Assembly: GCF_023195755.1 (NCBI RefSeq)
Contig: NZ_CP096203.1
Location: 2,356,001-2,420,000, forward strand
Length of the DNA: 64,000 bases
Direction: 5' to 3'
DNA from: Chryseobacterium nepalense
Lineage (GTDB): Bacteria > Bacteroidota > Bacteroidia > Flavobacteriales > Weeksellaceae
The notes under the pieces are model-generated. The model ran no database searches. It was not told the DNA's origin and was given only the letters and a program-made list of their open reading frames with translations. Both the position numbers and the translations under genes were made by a program. Positions 26,461-35,062 of the stretch are shown piece by piece. Each line of letters opens with the position of its first letter. The stretch's first letter is position 1.

Positions 26461-28839
26461 ATGGAAGTAAACAAACAAATTACAGGAAATAAAGGGAAAA
26501 CATTCCCTCTTCCTCCTAAGAAAAAAAATACCGGCTGGAAAAAGTGGGTGAAATTTATCTGGGTCGGACTTATTGCTGTAGTATTAGGAATATCAGGTAT
26601 TTTTTTCGCCGTTTCCCAAGGTTTTCTCGGGGAAATGCCGGATGTAAAAGAACTTGAAAATCCGGATATTTATGTCGCCTCCGAGATCTATTCTTCGGAT
26701 GGTGTTCTATTGGGAAAATTTGAAAAAGAAAAAACCCAGCCTATCATTTATAAAGATCTTCCTCCTTACCTGGTATATGCTCTTCAGGCCAAAGAGGATG
26801 AACGTTTTAAAGAACATTCGGGGATCGATTTACAATCTGTCGCCAGAGCTGTAGCTTATGGTGGAAAACGCGGAGGTGGTTCTACTATCACACAACAGCT
26901 TGCCAAACTGCTTTTTACCAATGGGGCTTCTCAGAATAAAATTGAAAGAGCGTTTCAGAAGCTTAAAGAATGGGTAGTTGCCGTAAGTCTTGAAAAGCGA
27001 TATACAAAAGAAGAAATCGTTACTTTATATTTTAATAAGTTTGATTTCTTATATAATGCTAACGGTATTGAAATGGCATCCAAAATCTATTTCAATAAAA
27101 AAACATCAGAACTTACTTTACCGGAAGCCGCCATGTTTGTAGCAATGCTGGAAAATCCTGTAAAAAATAACCCGATGAGAAATCCTGAAAGAGCGAAAGC
27201 AAGAAGGGATGTCGTACTGGAACAGATGCTGAAGACGGGATATATAGATCAGGACACTTATAATAAAGCCATTGCAACTCCAATTGTTTTAGATTATCAT
27301 CCGATCAAAAACATCAATGATGATTATTCCGCTTATTATAAGTTTTATTTAAAAAAGGAAATTGATGCTTATTTAAAGGATTACGAAAAAGAAAACGGCA
27401 AAAAGCTGAATCTTTATAAAGATGGATTAAAAATTTACGTCACCCTTGATTCCAAGATGCAGAAGTATGCCGAAGAGGCTATCAGAGAGCATTTAACAGA
27501 TCTTCAGAAAAGATTTGATGCTGAACAGAGAGGCAGAAAAGACTGGCCGTTTTATTATCTTAACAGCAAGCAGATCAACGACCTGATGGTTCAGGCTATG
27601 AAAAGAACCGGACGTTACAAGCAGCTGAAAGCAGCCGGAGTTTCCGAAGATTCTATCATGATGGAATTCAAAAAGCCGATCAAAACATCACGTTTCACGT
27701 GGGCCGGAGAAGAAGAGGTAGAAATGTCCCCTTGGGATTCTATCAGATGGCATAAGAAAGTAGCTCAGGCAGGATTAATGTCTATGGTTCCCGGAACCGG
27801 GGAAATAAAAGCCTGGGTAGGAGGAATCGACTGGCAGCACTTCCAGTACGACCATATCAAACAGGGGAAAAGACAGGTTGGATCTACCTTTAAGCCTTTC
27901 GTATATGCTACTGCTATTATGAAACTGGGGATGACTCCATGTTCTACAGTTTCTAATGCAAGCTTTAATAAAGGAACTTATCACGTAGTAGGAAGAGGCG
28001 GAATGCTTACTTTGAAAGATGCTTTAGCACACTCTCAAAACCCTGTAGCACTGCGTCTGGCTGAAATGACAACGACACAAAGTGTAATTCAGACGGCGAG
28101 AGATCTTGGTGTAACAGAAGAGATTTCAACAAGTCTTCCGATGGCATTAGGTTCATCCGACATCACCATCTACGAAATGGTGGGAGCCTATAGTACTTTT
28201 GCTAACTATGGTAATTACAATAAACCGGAAATGATCTGGAGAATTGAAGATGCCAACGGAAGAGTAATTAAGGAAGTGAATGTTGAGCCAAAAGAAGTAA
28301 TGAATCCGCTGTACGCTTATACTATGATCGAACTGATGAAAGGAGTAGCACAGTATGGTACAGCTTCAGGAGAATTGGGAAGAAAAGGAATTTCAAAAGA
28401 TATAGAAATTGCAGGTAAAACCGGTACTACCCAGAATAATTCAGACGGTTGGTTTATGGGTATCGTTCCAAAGCTGGCAACAGGTGCGTGGGTTGGCTGG
28501 GAAGACAGAGCTACGCATTTCTATGGAACAGGTGAAGGCCAGGGAGCCAAAATGGCACTTCCGATCTGGGCCATTTTCATGAAGAAAGTATGGGCAGATA
28601 AAAGCCTTGGAGTTTCTCCGAGTGATAAGTTTGTAAAACCATCGGAATGGAAAGACGGCTGTTCAAATCTTAAAGGATTAAGCTCAGGTTATGGAGACGA
28701 TGGCGGACTGCAGACGCTGGACGAAATCAAAAACCCGAAACCGGTAGAGCCATCCGGACCAAAAACACCGGGCAAAAAAGAAGAAAATGTTAATGACAAT
28801 CTTAACAGCAGTGAAGATATAGACTTTAATAATAAATAA
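26461..28839 (+). CDS. Penicillin-binding protein 1A-type bifunctional peptidoglycan synthase
   Basis: Class A PBPs polymerise glycan strands and cross-link peptides. The 792-residue protein has a cytoplasmic N-terminus, one membrane anchor (about 30-52), a GT51 glycosyltransferase with the catalytic Glu in KEDERFKEHSG (Glu112) and GGSTITQQLAK (139-149), and a transpeptidase with STFK (Ser475-Lys478), SQN (525-527) and KTGT in AGKTGTTQNNSDGWFMG. A Pro/Lys/Asn-rich tail ends the protein. It starts 6 bases after gldH and closes the operon with a terminator. Confidence 0.96.
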   Translation: MEVNKQITGNKGKTFPLPPKKKNTGWKKWVKFIWVGLIAVVLGISGIFFAVSQGFLGEMPDVKELENPDIYVASEIYSSDGVLLGKFEKEKTQPIIYKDLPPYLVYALQAKEDERFKEHSGIDLQSVARAVAYGGKRGGGSTITQQLAKLLFTNGASQNKIERAFQKLKEWVVAVSLEKRYTKEEIVTLYFNKFDFLYNANGIEMASKIYFNKKTSELTLPEAAMFVAMLENPVKNNPMRNPERAKARRDVVLEQMLKTGYIDQDTYNKAIATPIVLDYHPIKNINDDYSAYYKFYLKKEIDAYLKDYEKENGKKLNLYKDGLKIYVTLDSKMQKYAEEAIREHLTDLQKRFDAEQRGRKDWPFYYLNSKQINDLMVQAMKRTGRYKQLKAAGVSEDSIMMEFKKPIKTSRFTWAGEEEVEMSPWDSIRWHKKVAQAGLMSMVPGTGEIKAWVGGIDWQHFQYDHIKQGKRQVGSTFKPFVYATAIMKLGMTPCSTVSNASFNKGTYHVVGRGGMLTLKDALAHSQNPVALRLAEMTTTQSVIQTARDLGVTEEISTSLPMALGSSDITIYEMVGAYSTFANYGNYNKPEMIWRIEDANGRVIKEVNVEPKEVMNPLYAYTMIELMKGVAQYGTASGELGRKGISKDIEIAGKTGTTQNNSDGWFMGIVPKLATGAWVGWEDRATHFYGTGEGQGAKMALPIWAIFMKKVWADKSLGVSPSDKFVKPSEWKDGCSNLKGLSSGYGDDGGLQTLDEIKNPKPVEPSGPKTPGKKEENVNDNLNSSEDIDFNNK

Positions 28840-28859
28840 ATTCTCTTTTAGAAATACAC

Positions 28860-28893
28860 AAGACCTTTCAATATTTTGGAAGGTCTTTTCTTT
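28860..28893 (+). terminator. Terminator of the ricT-gldH-PBP1A operon
   Basis: A 12-bp stem (AAGACCTTTCAA region with TTGGAAGGTCTT, one G-T pair) with a 4-base loop and a T-rich tail. Confidence 0.85.
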
Positions 28894-28902
28894 TTTAATT
28901 AA

Positions 28903-28910
28903 TACCTTTG
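28903..28910 (+). promoter_or_regulatory. -7 element (TACCTTTG) for selO
   Basis: TAnnTTTG match only 4 bases from the selO ATG, implying a very short or absent 5' leader. A TTTG at 28875-28878 is 24 bases upstream, slightly long for a -33 box. Confidence 0.45.
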
Positions 28911-28914
28911 AGAT

Positions 28915-30456
28915 ATGAAGATTGAAAACATACAACAACCCTTTATAAAAAAGTTTCCGGGAGATTTTTCCGGTAACACGATGCAGAGAAATACTCCGAA
29001 GGTTTTATTCTCAACCGTAAATCCGGCAGGTTTTGATCATCCTTCACTTATTGCTTTTAATGAAAACCTTTCCGAAGAAATCGGTTTGGGAAAATTCGAA
29101 GAAAAAGATTTGGATTTTTTAGTTGGGAATAGTCTTCCACAAGAAATGCAGACTTATTCTACTGCTTACGCCGGACATCAGTTTGGCAATTGGGCAGGAC
29201 AGCTGGGAGATGGAAGAGCAATACTTGCCGGAGAGATTACCAACAATCTCGGGCAAAAACATGAGATCCAGTGGAAAGGCGCCGGAGCAACACCGTACTC
29301 CAGACATGCGGACGGAAGAGCAGTCCTGAGGTCTTCAGTGCGTGAATATCTGATGAGTGAAGCCATGCATCATCTCGGTGTTCCCACAACAAGAGCATTA
29401 AGTCTTGCTCGTACAGGGGAAGAAGTGGTAAGAGATATTATGTATAACGGAAATCCGCAGAACGAAAAAGGCGCTGTAGTCATAAGAACAGCCGAAAGTT
29501 TCTTACGTTTCGGGCATTTCGAACTGATGTCTGCCCAGCAGGAATATACAATATTGAAGGAACTGGCTGATTTCACCATTGAAAATTATTTCACAGAAAT
29601 ACAATCGGAAGGCCAGCAGAAATACAAAGATTTTTTTGAAAACATCTGCAGAAGAACCGCTGATCTTATGGTTGAATGGTACCGTGTAGGATTTGTACAT
29701 GGGGTAATGAATACAGATAACATGTCGGTTCTGGGACTTACCATAGATTATGGCCCTTATTCAATGATGGATGAATATAATTTGAATTTTACTCCGAATA
29801 CAACCGACCTGCCCGGAAGAAGATATGCATTCGGAAAACAGGCACAGATCTCCCAATGGAATCTCTGGCAGCTGGCAAATGCACTTCATCCTTTAATTAA
29901 AGATGAAAAATTTCTTGAAGATATCCTGAATGATTACGGAAGCTATTTCTGGGAATCTCATGACCGGATGCTTTGTAGAAAATTCGGGTTTGATCAGCTG
30001 TTAACCAATGATGAAAAGTTTTTTAACAGCTGGCAGAGCCTTATGCAGGATCTTCAGTTAGATTATACGCTGTTTTTTAATGAACTTGAAAAATATGATG
30101 ACCAAAAAGATTTAAGACTTCAGTTTGAGAATGTTTCCTATACATTTCTTAATGATGAAAAAATTTCAAGATTGGATGATTTTATGAAAGACTATAAGTC
30201 CAGATTAGAAAAAAATATTATTTCAAGAGAAAAATCTTTAGAAATTATGCACAAAACAAATCCTAAATTTATTTTAAGAAATTACCTTTTATATCAATGT
30301 ATTGAAGAAATTAATGATGGAAAAACGGAAATGCTCGGTAAATTGACCCACGCCCTGGAAAATCCTTATCATACCATCTACCCGGAATTTTCAGCGAAAA
30401 GGCCATCGGGGTATGATGATGTTTCCGGATGTTCAACACTTTCCTGCAGTTCGTAA
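28915..30456 (+). CDS. selO: Protein adenylyltransferase SelO (YdiU family)
   Basis: SelO proteins are pseudokinase-fold enzymes that AMPylate protein Ser, Thr or Tyr residues using an inverted ATP. The 513-residue protein matches the family end to end: AYAGHQFGNWAGQLGDGRA, QWKGAGATPYSRHADGRAVLRSS, EYLMSEAMHHLGVPTTRALS and HGVMNTDNMSVLGLTIDYGP with the nucleotide-site residues. It ends GCSTLSCSS; Cys511 is third from the end, the position of selenocysteine in animal SelO, and pairs with Cys506 as a possible redox couple. It has its own -7 element and appears monocistronic. Confidence 0.95.
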   Translation: MKIENIQQPFIKKFPGDFSGNTMQRNTPKVLFSTVNPAGFDHPSLIAFNENLSEEIGLGKFEEKDLDFLVGNSLPQEMQTYSTAYAGHQFGNWAGQLGDGRAILAGEITNNLGQKHEIQWKGAGATPYSRHADGRAVLRSSVREYLMSEAMHHLGVPTTRALSLARTGEEVVRDIMYNGNPQNEKGAVVIRTAESFLRFGHFELMSAQQEYTILKELADFTIENYFTEIQSEGQQKYKDFFENICRRTADLMVEWYRVGFVHGVMNTDNMSVLGLTIDYGPYSMMDEYNLNFTPNTTDLPGRRYAFGKQAQISQWNLWQLANALHPLIKDEKFLEDILNDYGSYFWESHDRMLCRKFGFDQLLTNDEKFFNSWQSLMQDLQLDYTLFFNELEKYDDQKDLRLQFENVSYTFLNDEKISRLDDFMKDYKSRLEKNIISREKSLEIMHKTNPKFILRNYLLYQCIEEINDGKTEMLGKLTHALENPYHTIYPEFSAKRPSGYDDVSGCSTLSCSS

Positions 30457-30545
30457 ATTAATATACCCCATAATATGATTTTTAAATAATATTTTTCATA
30501 GGATTGCATCTTTTTTTATTAGCTTTACATAAAATTAAAATTTTT

Positions 30546-31502
30546 ATGAAAAAACTTATACTTTTTGTTAACTTACTGTCTGCGGGATTGTTTGTAAATG
30601 CTCAAACTACCCTTTTTAGTGATTCGTTTGAAAGTTACACCAACTTTTCAATTACAGGATTTGGCAACTGGCAGACACTTGATTTAGATGGCTTAAATAC
30701 CTATACAGGCGGGGGACCTGTAGTTGCAGGAGTCCCTGTTTCTACATGGACCGCAAGTTGGGCAAATGCCGGAGCCCCAATGGCTTTTCAGATTTTTAAT
30801 CTTTCAGCCAGCAATGCTACAAATAACGCTACCGCAGTTACAGGAGTAGATGAAGAAGTAAGAAACTTCACTCCTCATACAGGTCAAAAATGTGCTGTAT
30901 CATGGGCCGGAGTCCCAGCCGGTGGCGTAAATGCAAACAATGACTGGTTAATATCTCCACCAATAGCATTAGGAGCAGCTAATAATCAATTAAGTCTTTG
31001 GGTAAAAGCTCTTTCTCCTGCTTTTACTGAAAAATATAAAATTGGAGTATATGTAGGAAGCGGAACACCAACATCCGCGAGTAATTTTACGTTCATTCCA
31101 AATACTACTGCCGTAAATGCGACTGCTAACTGGACACAGATTACACGTAATCTTGATGCTTATGCCAATCAAACCATTAGAATAGGAATTCAATATATGG
31201 CAGCAGACCAGTATATGTTTATGGTAGACGATTTTTACGTTACAACAGGTACGCTTGCAACCAATGAAGTTGGAGCAAAATCTAAACTTGCCCAGCTATA
31301 TCCTAACCCAACAAAAGGAGAAATCAATATCAAATCTGATAAGAAAATAAAATCATCTGAAATTTTAGATTTCACTGGAAAATCAGTATTAAAATCTTCA
31401 TCAGCTAAGGCAGACATTTCTTCATTGCCTAAAGGAAATTATATTATGCAGGTAGAATTCACAGACGGAACTTCTATTTCTGAAAAAATAATTAAAGAAT
31501 AA
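30546..31502 (+). CDS. Secreted choice-of-anchor J protein with T9SS sorting domain
   Basis: The 318-residue product has a signal peptide (MKKLILFVNLLSAGLFVNAQ), a single beta-sandwich of the choice-of-anchor J (cleaved adhesin) type (about 22-235: DSFESYTNF, NDWLISPPIALG, FMVDDFYVTTG) and a type A T9SS C-terminal domain (QLYPNPTKGEINI, LDFTGKSVL, LPKGNYIMQVEF). A frame 14 codons longer starts at 30504, but the signal peptide fixes the start at 30546. Export through T9SS is inferred; ligand and function are unknown. Confidence 0.88.
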   Translation: MKKLILFVNLLSAGLFVNAQTTLFSDSFESYTNFSITGFGNWQTLDLDGLNTYTGGGPVVAGVPVSTWTASWANAGAPMAFQIFNLSASNATNNATAVTGVDEEVRNFTPHTGQKCAVSWAGVPAGGVNANNDWLISPPIALGAANNQLSLWVKALSPAFTEKYKIGVYVGSGTPTSASNFTFIPNTTAVNATANWTQITRNLDAYANQTIRIGIQYMAADQYMFMVDDFYVTTGTLATNEVGAKSKLAQLYPNPTKGEINIKSDKKIKSSEILDFTGKSVLKSSSAKADISSLPKGNYIMQVEFTDGTSISEKIIKE

Positions 31503-31523
31503 TCAAACTATTTCAATAGATTT

Positions 31524-31549
31524 AAACTCACCTTATGGGTGAGTTTTTT
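31524..31549 (+). terminator. Terminator of the anchor J protein gene
   Basis: A 9-bp perfect stem (AAACTCACC with GGTGAGTTT) with a TTATG loop and a T run. The longest frame of the next gene begins inside this hairpin, which argues against that start. Confidence 0.85.
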
Positions 31550-31552
31550 ATT

Positions 31553-31560
31553 TATTTTTG
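31553..31560 (+). promoter_or_regulatory. -7 element (TATTTTTG) for the following membrane protein
   Basis: TAnnTTTG match 17 bases upstream of the GTG at 31578. It lies inside the longest possible frame (from GTG 31539) and so supports the shorter start. Confidence 0.45.
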
Positions 31561-31577
31561 TAGAAAAAAATAAACCG

Positions 31578-32852
31578 GTGGCTCAATTCAAAACAAAATT
31601 CATCCAATTTCTGAAATTATTATTTCCATCTTCAGGAACTGAACTCCTTGTTCTGTTGTTTTTCCTGGTTGTTTACGGATATTTAGGATCCTTCATCGCC
31701 ATACATTATAAAATTATTTTTGACTCCAGAATTCCCTGGGATGCCTATTTCAGCTTCGATAATAAATCCATTGTAATGACCGGAGGAAGCTTCGAAAGAC
31801 ATCCTTTATCGTATTATTTCTTCAACTGGATCCGCGAGCTGGCGTTGCTTTTTTCTGATGGCAAAATGAATGGAGATTTTCGCTTTATCCTCGCATGGTT
31901 CAGCAATATTGCAGTTAGTCTAAGCGTACTTCAGGTCTTCAAGTACCTGAAAAATATCATTAGGCTACCTCTAATCCTAAGTCTATTGCTCATTTTATTT
32001 TTCGGTGCGTTTTCAACGACAATCCTGCTGTCTTTCACCCCGGAAAATTTTACTTACACCCTATTTCTACTGACTTTATTTAATCACTATTCTGCAATAA
32101 AACTTAAAAAAGAGAAAAAAATACCCGCATTGGCGCTGGCATTTTCCGGAATTACAATCGGAGGATTAACCGTAACCAATATTGCCAAGGTATTCATTCC
32201 AGTTGCTTTTGAAAAAGGACTCTTTCACAGCTGGAGAAAGTTTGGAAATGCTATTTTAAGAGGAGCTTTTACTGTTATCTGCTTTGTTTTATTGTACCTG
32301 AACCGGATTGATTTCAAATACCAGAACATATTCAGCAAGACCAATGAACAGTATGAAAAGTTCTCGAATGTAAATTCAACTCCGACCTGGGATATGATTC
32401 CTTCTTATTTTTTTGGCGGAAATATTTTATTTTCGGATTTCATTATCCGGGATAAACATAATATGATGGGATATCATTATAAAGGCATGATAATGACCGT
32501 ATACTCGTCATGGATCCCTTACATTTTCATTGCCGTTTTATTGACTCTTATCTCCTGGAGTTATTGTAAAAATTTTAAAAATAAGCTGGTTCAGGTACTC
32601 ATGATTTCATTTTTGTTTGATATTGTGATTCATTGCGTTATGAGATTTGGACTTCACACCTCATACATTTACGGAGGACATTTTGTTTTTGTTTATCCGT
32701 TATTGCTGGGATGGCTCTTTTACTCCTACAAAGAATCACCAAAAATGCTGTCTTTCTTAACCGTTGTTGTTAGTATTTTATTTGTTTATGCCTTAACAAA
32801 TAATTATCTGAGAATGACAGAATTCTTCTGGTTTTTAAATAAATATTACTAA
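31578..32852 (+). CDS. Polytopic membrane protein, unknown (GT-C or DUF6080-like)
   Basis: I do not recognise a specific family. The product is about 424 residues from GTG 31578 (VAQFKTKFIQFL) and has roughly ten hydrophobic segments. A short conserved-looking stretch between the first two (FDSRIPWDAYFSFDN, SFERHPLSYYFFNWIREL) carries acidic and aromatic residues, as the first extracytoplasmic loop of GT-C glycosyltransferases does. This and the overall size make a lipid-linked sugar transferase possible, but that is inference; it may also be a DUF6080 member. The alternative GTG at 31539 lies within a terminator and upstream of a -7 box. No glycan gene neighbours are present. Confidence 0.7.
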   Translation: MAQFKTKFIQFLKLLFPSSGTELLVLLFFLVVYGYLGSFIAIHYKIIFDSRIPWDAYFSFDNKSIVMTGGSFERHPLSYYFFNWIRELALLFSDGKMNGDFRFILAWFSNIAVSLSVLQVFKYLKNIIRLPLILSLLLILFFGAFSTTILLSFTPENFTYTLFLLTLFNHYSAIKLKKEKKIPALALAFSGITIGGLTVTNIAKVFIPVAFEKGLFHSWRKFGNAILRGAFTVICFVLLYLNRIDFKYQNIFSKTNEQYEKFSNVNSTPTWDMIPSYFFGGNILFSDFIIRDKHNMMGYHYKGMIMTVYSSWIPYIFIAVLLTLISWSYCKNFKNKLVQVLMISFLFDIVIHCVMRFGLHTSYIYGGHFVFVYPLLLGWLFYSYKESPKMLSFLTVVVSILFVYALTNNYLRMTEFFWFLNKYY

Positions 32853-32901
32853 AAATTCATTATTCTATCCCATTATACTCTTGAAAACTGCATAAAAAAA
32901 T

Positions 32902-32928
32902 AAAGCTGAGAATTAATCTCAGCTTTTT
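32902..32928. terminator. Bidirectional terminator between convergent genes
   Basis: A 9-bp perfect stem (AAAGCTGAG with CTCAGCTTT), an A run on one side and a T run on the other. Confidence 0.85.
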
Positions 32929-32948
32929 ACAATATTTCAAAAATTAAA

Positions 32949-33488
32949 TTATTTTGCTTCCGCACAGAAAATTCTGTATTGTACGGCAATTGCCGATTTA
33001 AAATACTCTCTTACTTTAGACAGGTCAGAGGCAGCACTTTGTTTCGTAAAATAACTTCCCGCAAGAATTTTATAATTTGGTCTGAGTGATGCGTCGGTTT
33101 CAACTTTCAAATTGGGAAATCTTTTTCTGAAATACGCTTTCACTTCATTAGCTTCATCATTGCTTTTTACGGTGGTTATCTGGATCTTATATCCTAAAAT
33201 CCTCGGATTTCTTCTGCATATTTCCGCATTGGTAAGTTCCCTATTCGGAACATAAATTTTTGTCGGTCTCGAAGAACCGGAATCATCATCAGCATCACTC
33301 GAAACAACCGTACTGGTAGTTCTTGAACACTTGTCTTCAATACTTTCCAGCGCGGCATTTACCTTAGAATCCATTGTCATCACCAATTCCGTCCCGGCTA
33401 AGGTATCTTTTTTTACAATTTGTTGTGCTTCAAGAGTATAAAATCCTCCAAACAATACTATCGAAAATATTTTAATAAAATTTTTCAT
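32949..33488 (-). CDS. Exported SPOR-domain protein
   Basis: The 179-residue product has a signal peptide (MKNFIKIFSIVLFGGFYTLEAQ), a Ser/Asp-rich linker (STVVSSDADDDSGSSRP) and a SPOR domain (about 98-172; GYKIQITTVKSNDEANEVKA, YKILAGSYFTKQSAASDL). SPOR domains bind peptidoglycan stripped of stem peptides, often at division sites. The two cysteines (about 54 and 90) and the C-terminal FCAEAK may form a disulfide. It is divergent from the actABCDEF operon and has a good promoter of its own. Confidence 0.88.
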   Translation of the reverse strand: MKNFIKIFSIVLFGGFYTLEAQQIVKKDTLAGTELVMTMDSKVNAALESIEDKCSRTTSTVVSSDADDDSGSSRPTKIYVPNRELTNAEICRRNPRILGYKIQITTVKSNDEANEVKAYFRKRFPNLKVETDASLRPNYKILAGSYFTKQSAASDLSKVREYFKSAIAVQYRIFCAEAK

Positions 33489-33503
33489 TTAAACTTGTTT
33501 CCG

Positions 33504-33535
33504 CAAATTTAGGTAAATTAAAAAATTATACCAAA
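33504..33535 (-). promoter_or_regulatory. Promoter TTTG-N20-TAAATTTG for the SPOR protein
   Basis: On the minus strand the -33 TTTG (33532-33535) and the -7 TAAATTTG (33504-33511) are 20 bases apart; the ATG is 15 bases further. Confidence 0.6.
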
Positions 33536-33618
33536 TGGAGTTATTTAGAATCAATACAAATTAAACGTAAATGATATTTTCCCCTTTCTATATACCGTTA
33601 AATTCCTGTTAAATATAT

Positions 33619-33626
33619 TATTTTTG
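33619..33626 (+). promoter_or_regulatory. -7 element (TATTTTTG) for the act operon
   Basis: TAnnTTTG match 46 bases upstream of actA; no clean -33 TTTG at the usual distance. Confidence 0.45.
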
Positions 33627-33672
33627 CCGAATTGATTGAATGTTCAATATTTACTAACATAAGATAATTTAA

Positions 33673-35040
33673 ATGATTAGTTGGAGAAAGCATTATAGAC
33701 AAACGTTGATCGCAATAAGCTTATTGTTATCAACCAGTGCTTCAATTTACGGGCAAGACGGCGATCCTAAAAACGGAGAAAAACTTTTCAAAGCGAATTG
33801 TACTGCATGTCACGCGTTAGACAAACAGGTCGTAGGACCTGCATTGAAAGGTGTGGTTGCAAGACTTGATACCGAACAGGGGCTTGGAAAAGACTGGCTT
33901 CACAAGTGGATCAAGAACAACAAAGAGCTAAGAGCCTCTGGTGACAAATACGCCAATGAAGTTTTCGAAAAATTCAATAAGACTGAGATGCAGGTCTTTC
34001 CAAATCTTACCGATAAGGATATTGATGACATCTTAGCATACACAACTAATCCTCCGGCTCCGGAACCTGCAAAAACTGATGATGCTAAGAATACAGCAAA
34101 TGCAGGATCTGCCAATGTGGCACCACAGAGCTCTACCACTACCAACGTGGTGATCATTTCACTTTTAGCGATTGCAGGTTTATTGGTTTGGATCCTACTG
34201 AAACTAAGACAATTAGTAAAACTGGGACAATCTGAGGACTTAGCAGGACTTAACGAAACAAGAGTAAAATCTTTCCGTGAAATTTACGAGAAATACCACT
34301 ATATCGGTAAAGGACTTATTGCTATTCTGGCTTTACTGGCAGCATACGGAGTATGGAACTGGATCATGTGGATCGGTGTTTACAAAGGATATAAACCTGA
34401 ACAACCTATCTATTTCTCTCACAAAATCCACGCAGGAGAACAGAAGATTGACTGTCAGCTATGTCACTCCAGTGCCAAGTATGGTAAAGTATCTGAAATC
34501 CCTTCTATGAATGTTTGTATGAACTGTCACAGAACAATTTCCGAGTACAATGCAGAACACTACATGGAACCAGGAAAAGACAAGGCATTCTACGACGGAG
34601 AAATCCAGAAAATTTATGCTGCTACAGGTTGGGATTCTGAAAAACAACAGTATACAGGAAAAACGCAGCCAGTTGAATGGACAAGAATCCACAACATGCC
34701 GGACTTCGTTTACTTCAACCACGCTCAGCACGTTGTAGCAGGTGAACAGGCAATTATTAATTCTTTCAACAAAAAGAATCCAAACAACAAAATTGATGTT
34801 GTATGTAAAGCCTGCCACGGTAAAATTGATACAATGAATGTTGTTCAGATGGCCAATGACTTCACAATGGGATGGTGTATTGAGTGCCACAGAACTACTG
34901 AGGTTGATATGAACAACGGTTATAATAAAGAATACTTCAAGAATCTACATGACAAGTTGAAAAAACAATACCCTAAAGATGGTGGTAAGATTACTGTAGA
35001 TGCAATTGGAGGTCTTGAGTGTGGTAAATGTCATTATTAA
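33673..35040 (+). CDS. actA: Alternative complex III subunit ActA, six-haem form
   Basis: ActA is the multihaem cytochrome subunit of the alternative complex III, which oxidises quinol and passes electrons to cytochrome c or an oxidase. The 455-residue protein has six CxxCH sites: CTACH (43-47) in an N-terminal cytochrome c domain (about 30-125, ending in a TxMQVF-type Met-ligand region), then CQLCH, CMNCH, CKACH, CIECH and CGKCH in the ActA part. Two membrane segments (about 157-177 and 215-238) lie between the two parts. The extra N-terminal haem domain, relative to the five-haem ActA, looks like a fusion. It is first of six genes. Confidence 0.93.
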   Translation: MISWRKHYRQTLIAISLLLSTSASIYGQDGDPKNGEKLFKANCTACHALDKQVVGPALKGVVARLDTEQGLGKDWLHKWIKNNKELRASGDKYANEVFEKFNKTEMQVFPNLTDKDIDDILAYTTNPPAPEPAKTDDAKNTANAGSANVAPQSSTTTNVVIISLLAIAGLLVWILLKLRQLVKLGQSEDLAGLNETRVKSFREIYEKYHYIGKGLIAILALLAAYGVWNWIMWIGVYKGYKPEQPIYFSHKIHAGEQKIDCQLCHSSAKYGKVSEIPSMNVCMNCHRTISEYNAEHYMEPGKDKAFYDGEIQKIYAATGWDSEKQQYTGKTQPVEWTRIHNMPDFVYFNHAQHVVAGEQAIINSFNKKNPNNKIDVVCKACHGKIDTMNVVQMANDFTMGWCIECHRTTEVDMNNGYNKEYFKNLHDKLKKQYPKDGGKITVDAIGGLECGKCHY

Positions 35041-35062
35041 TAACTAAAAATTAGAAGTATAA

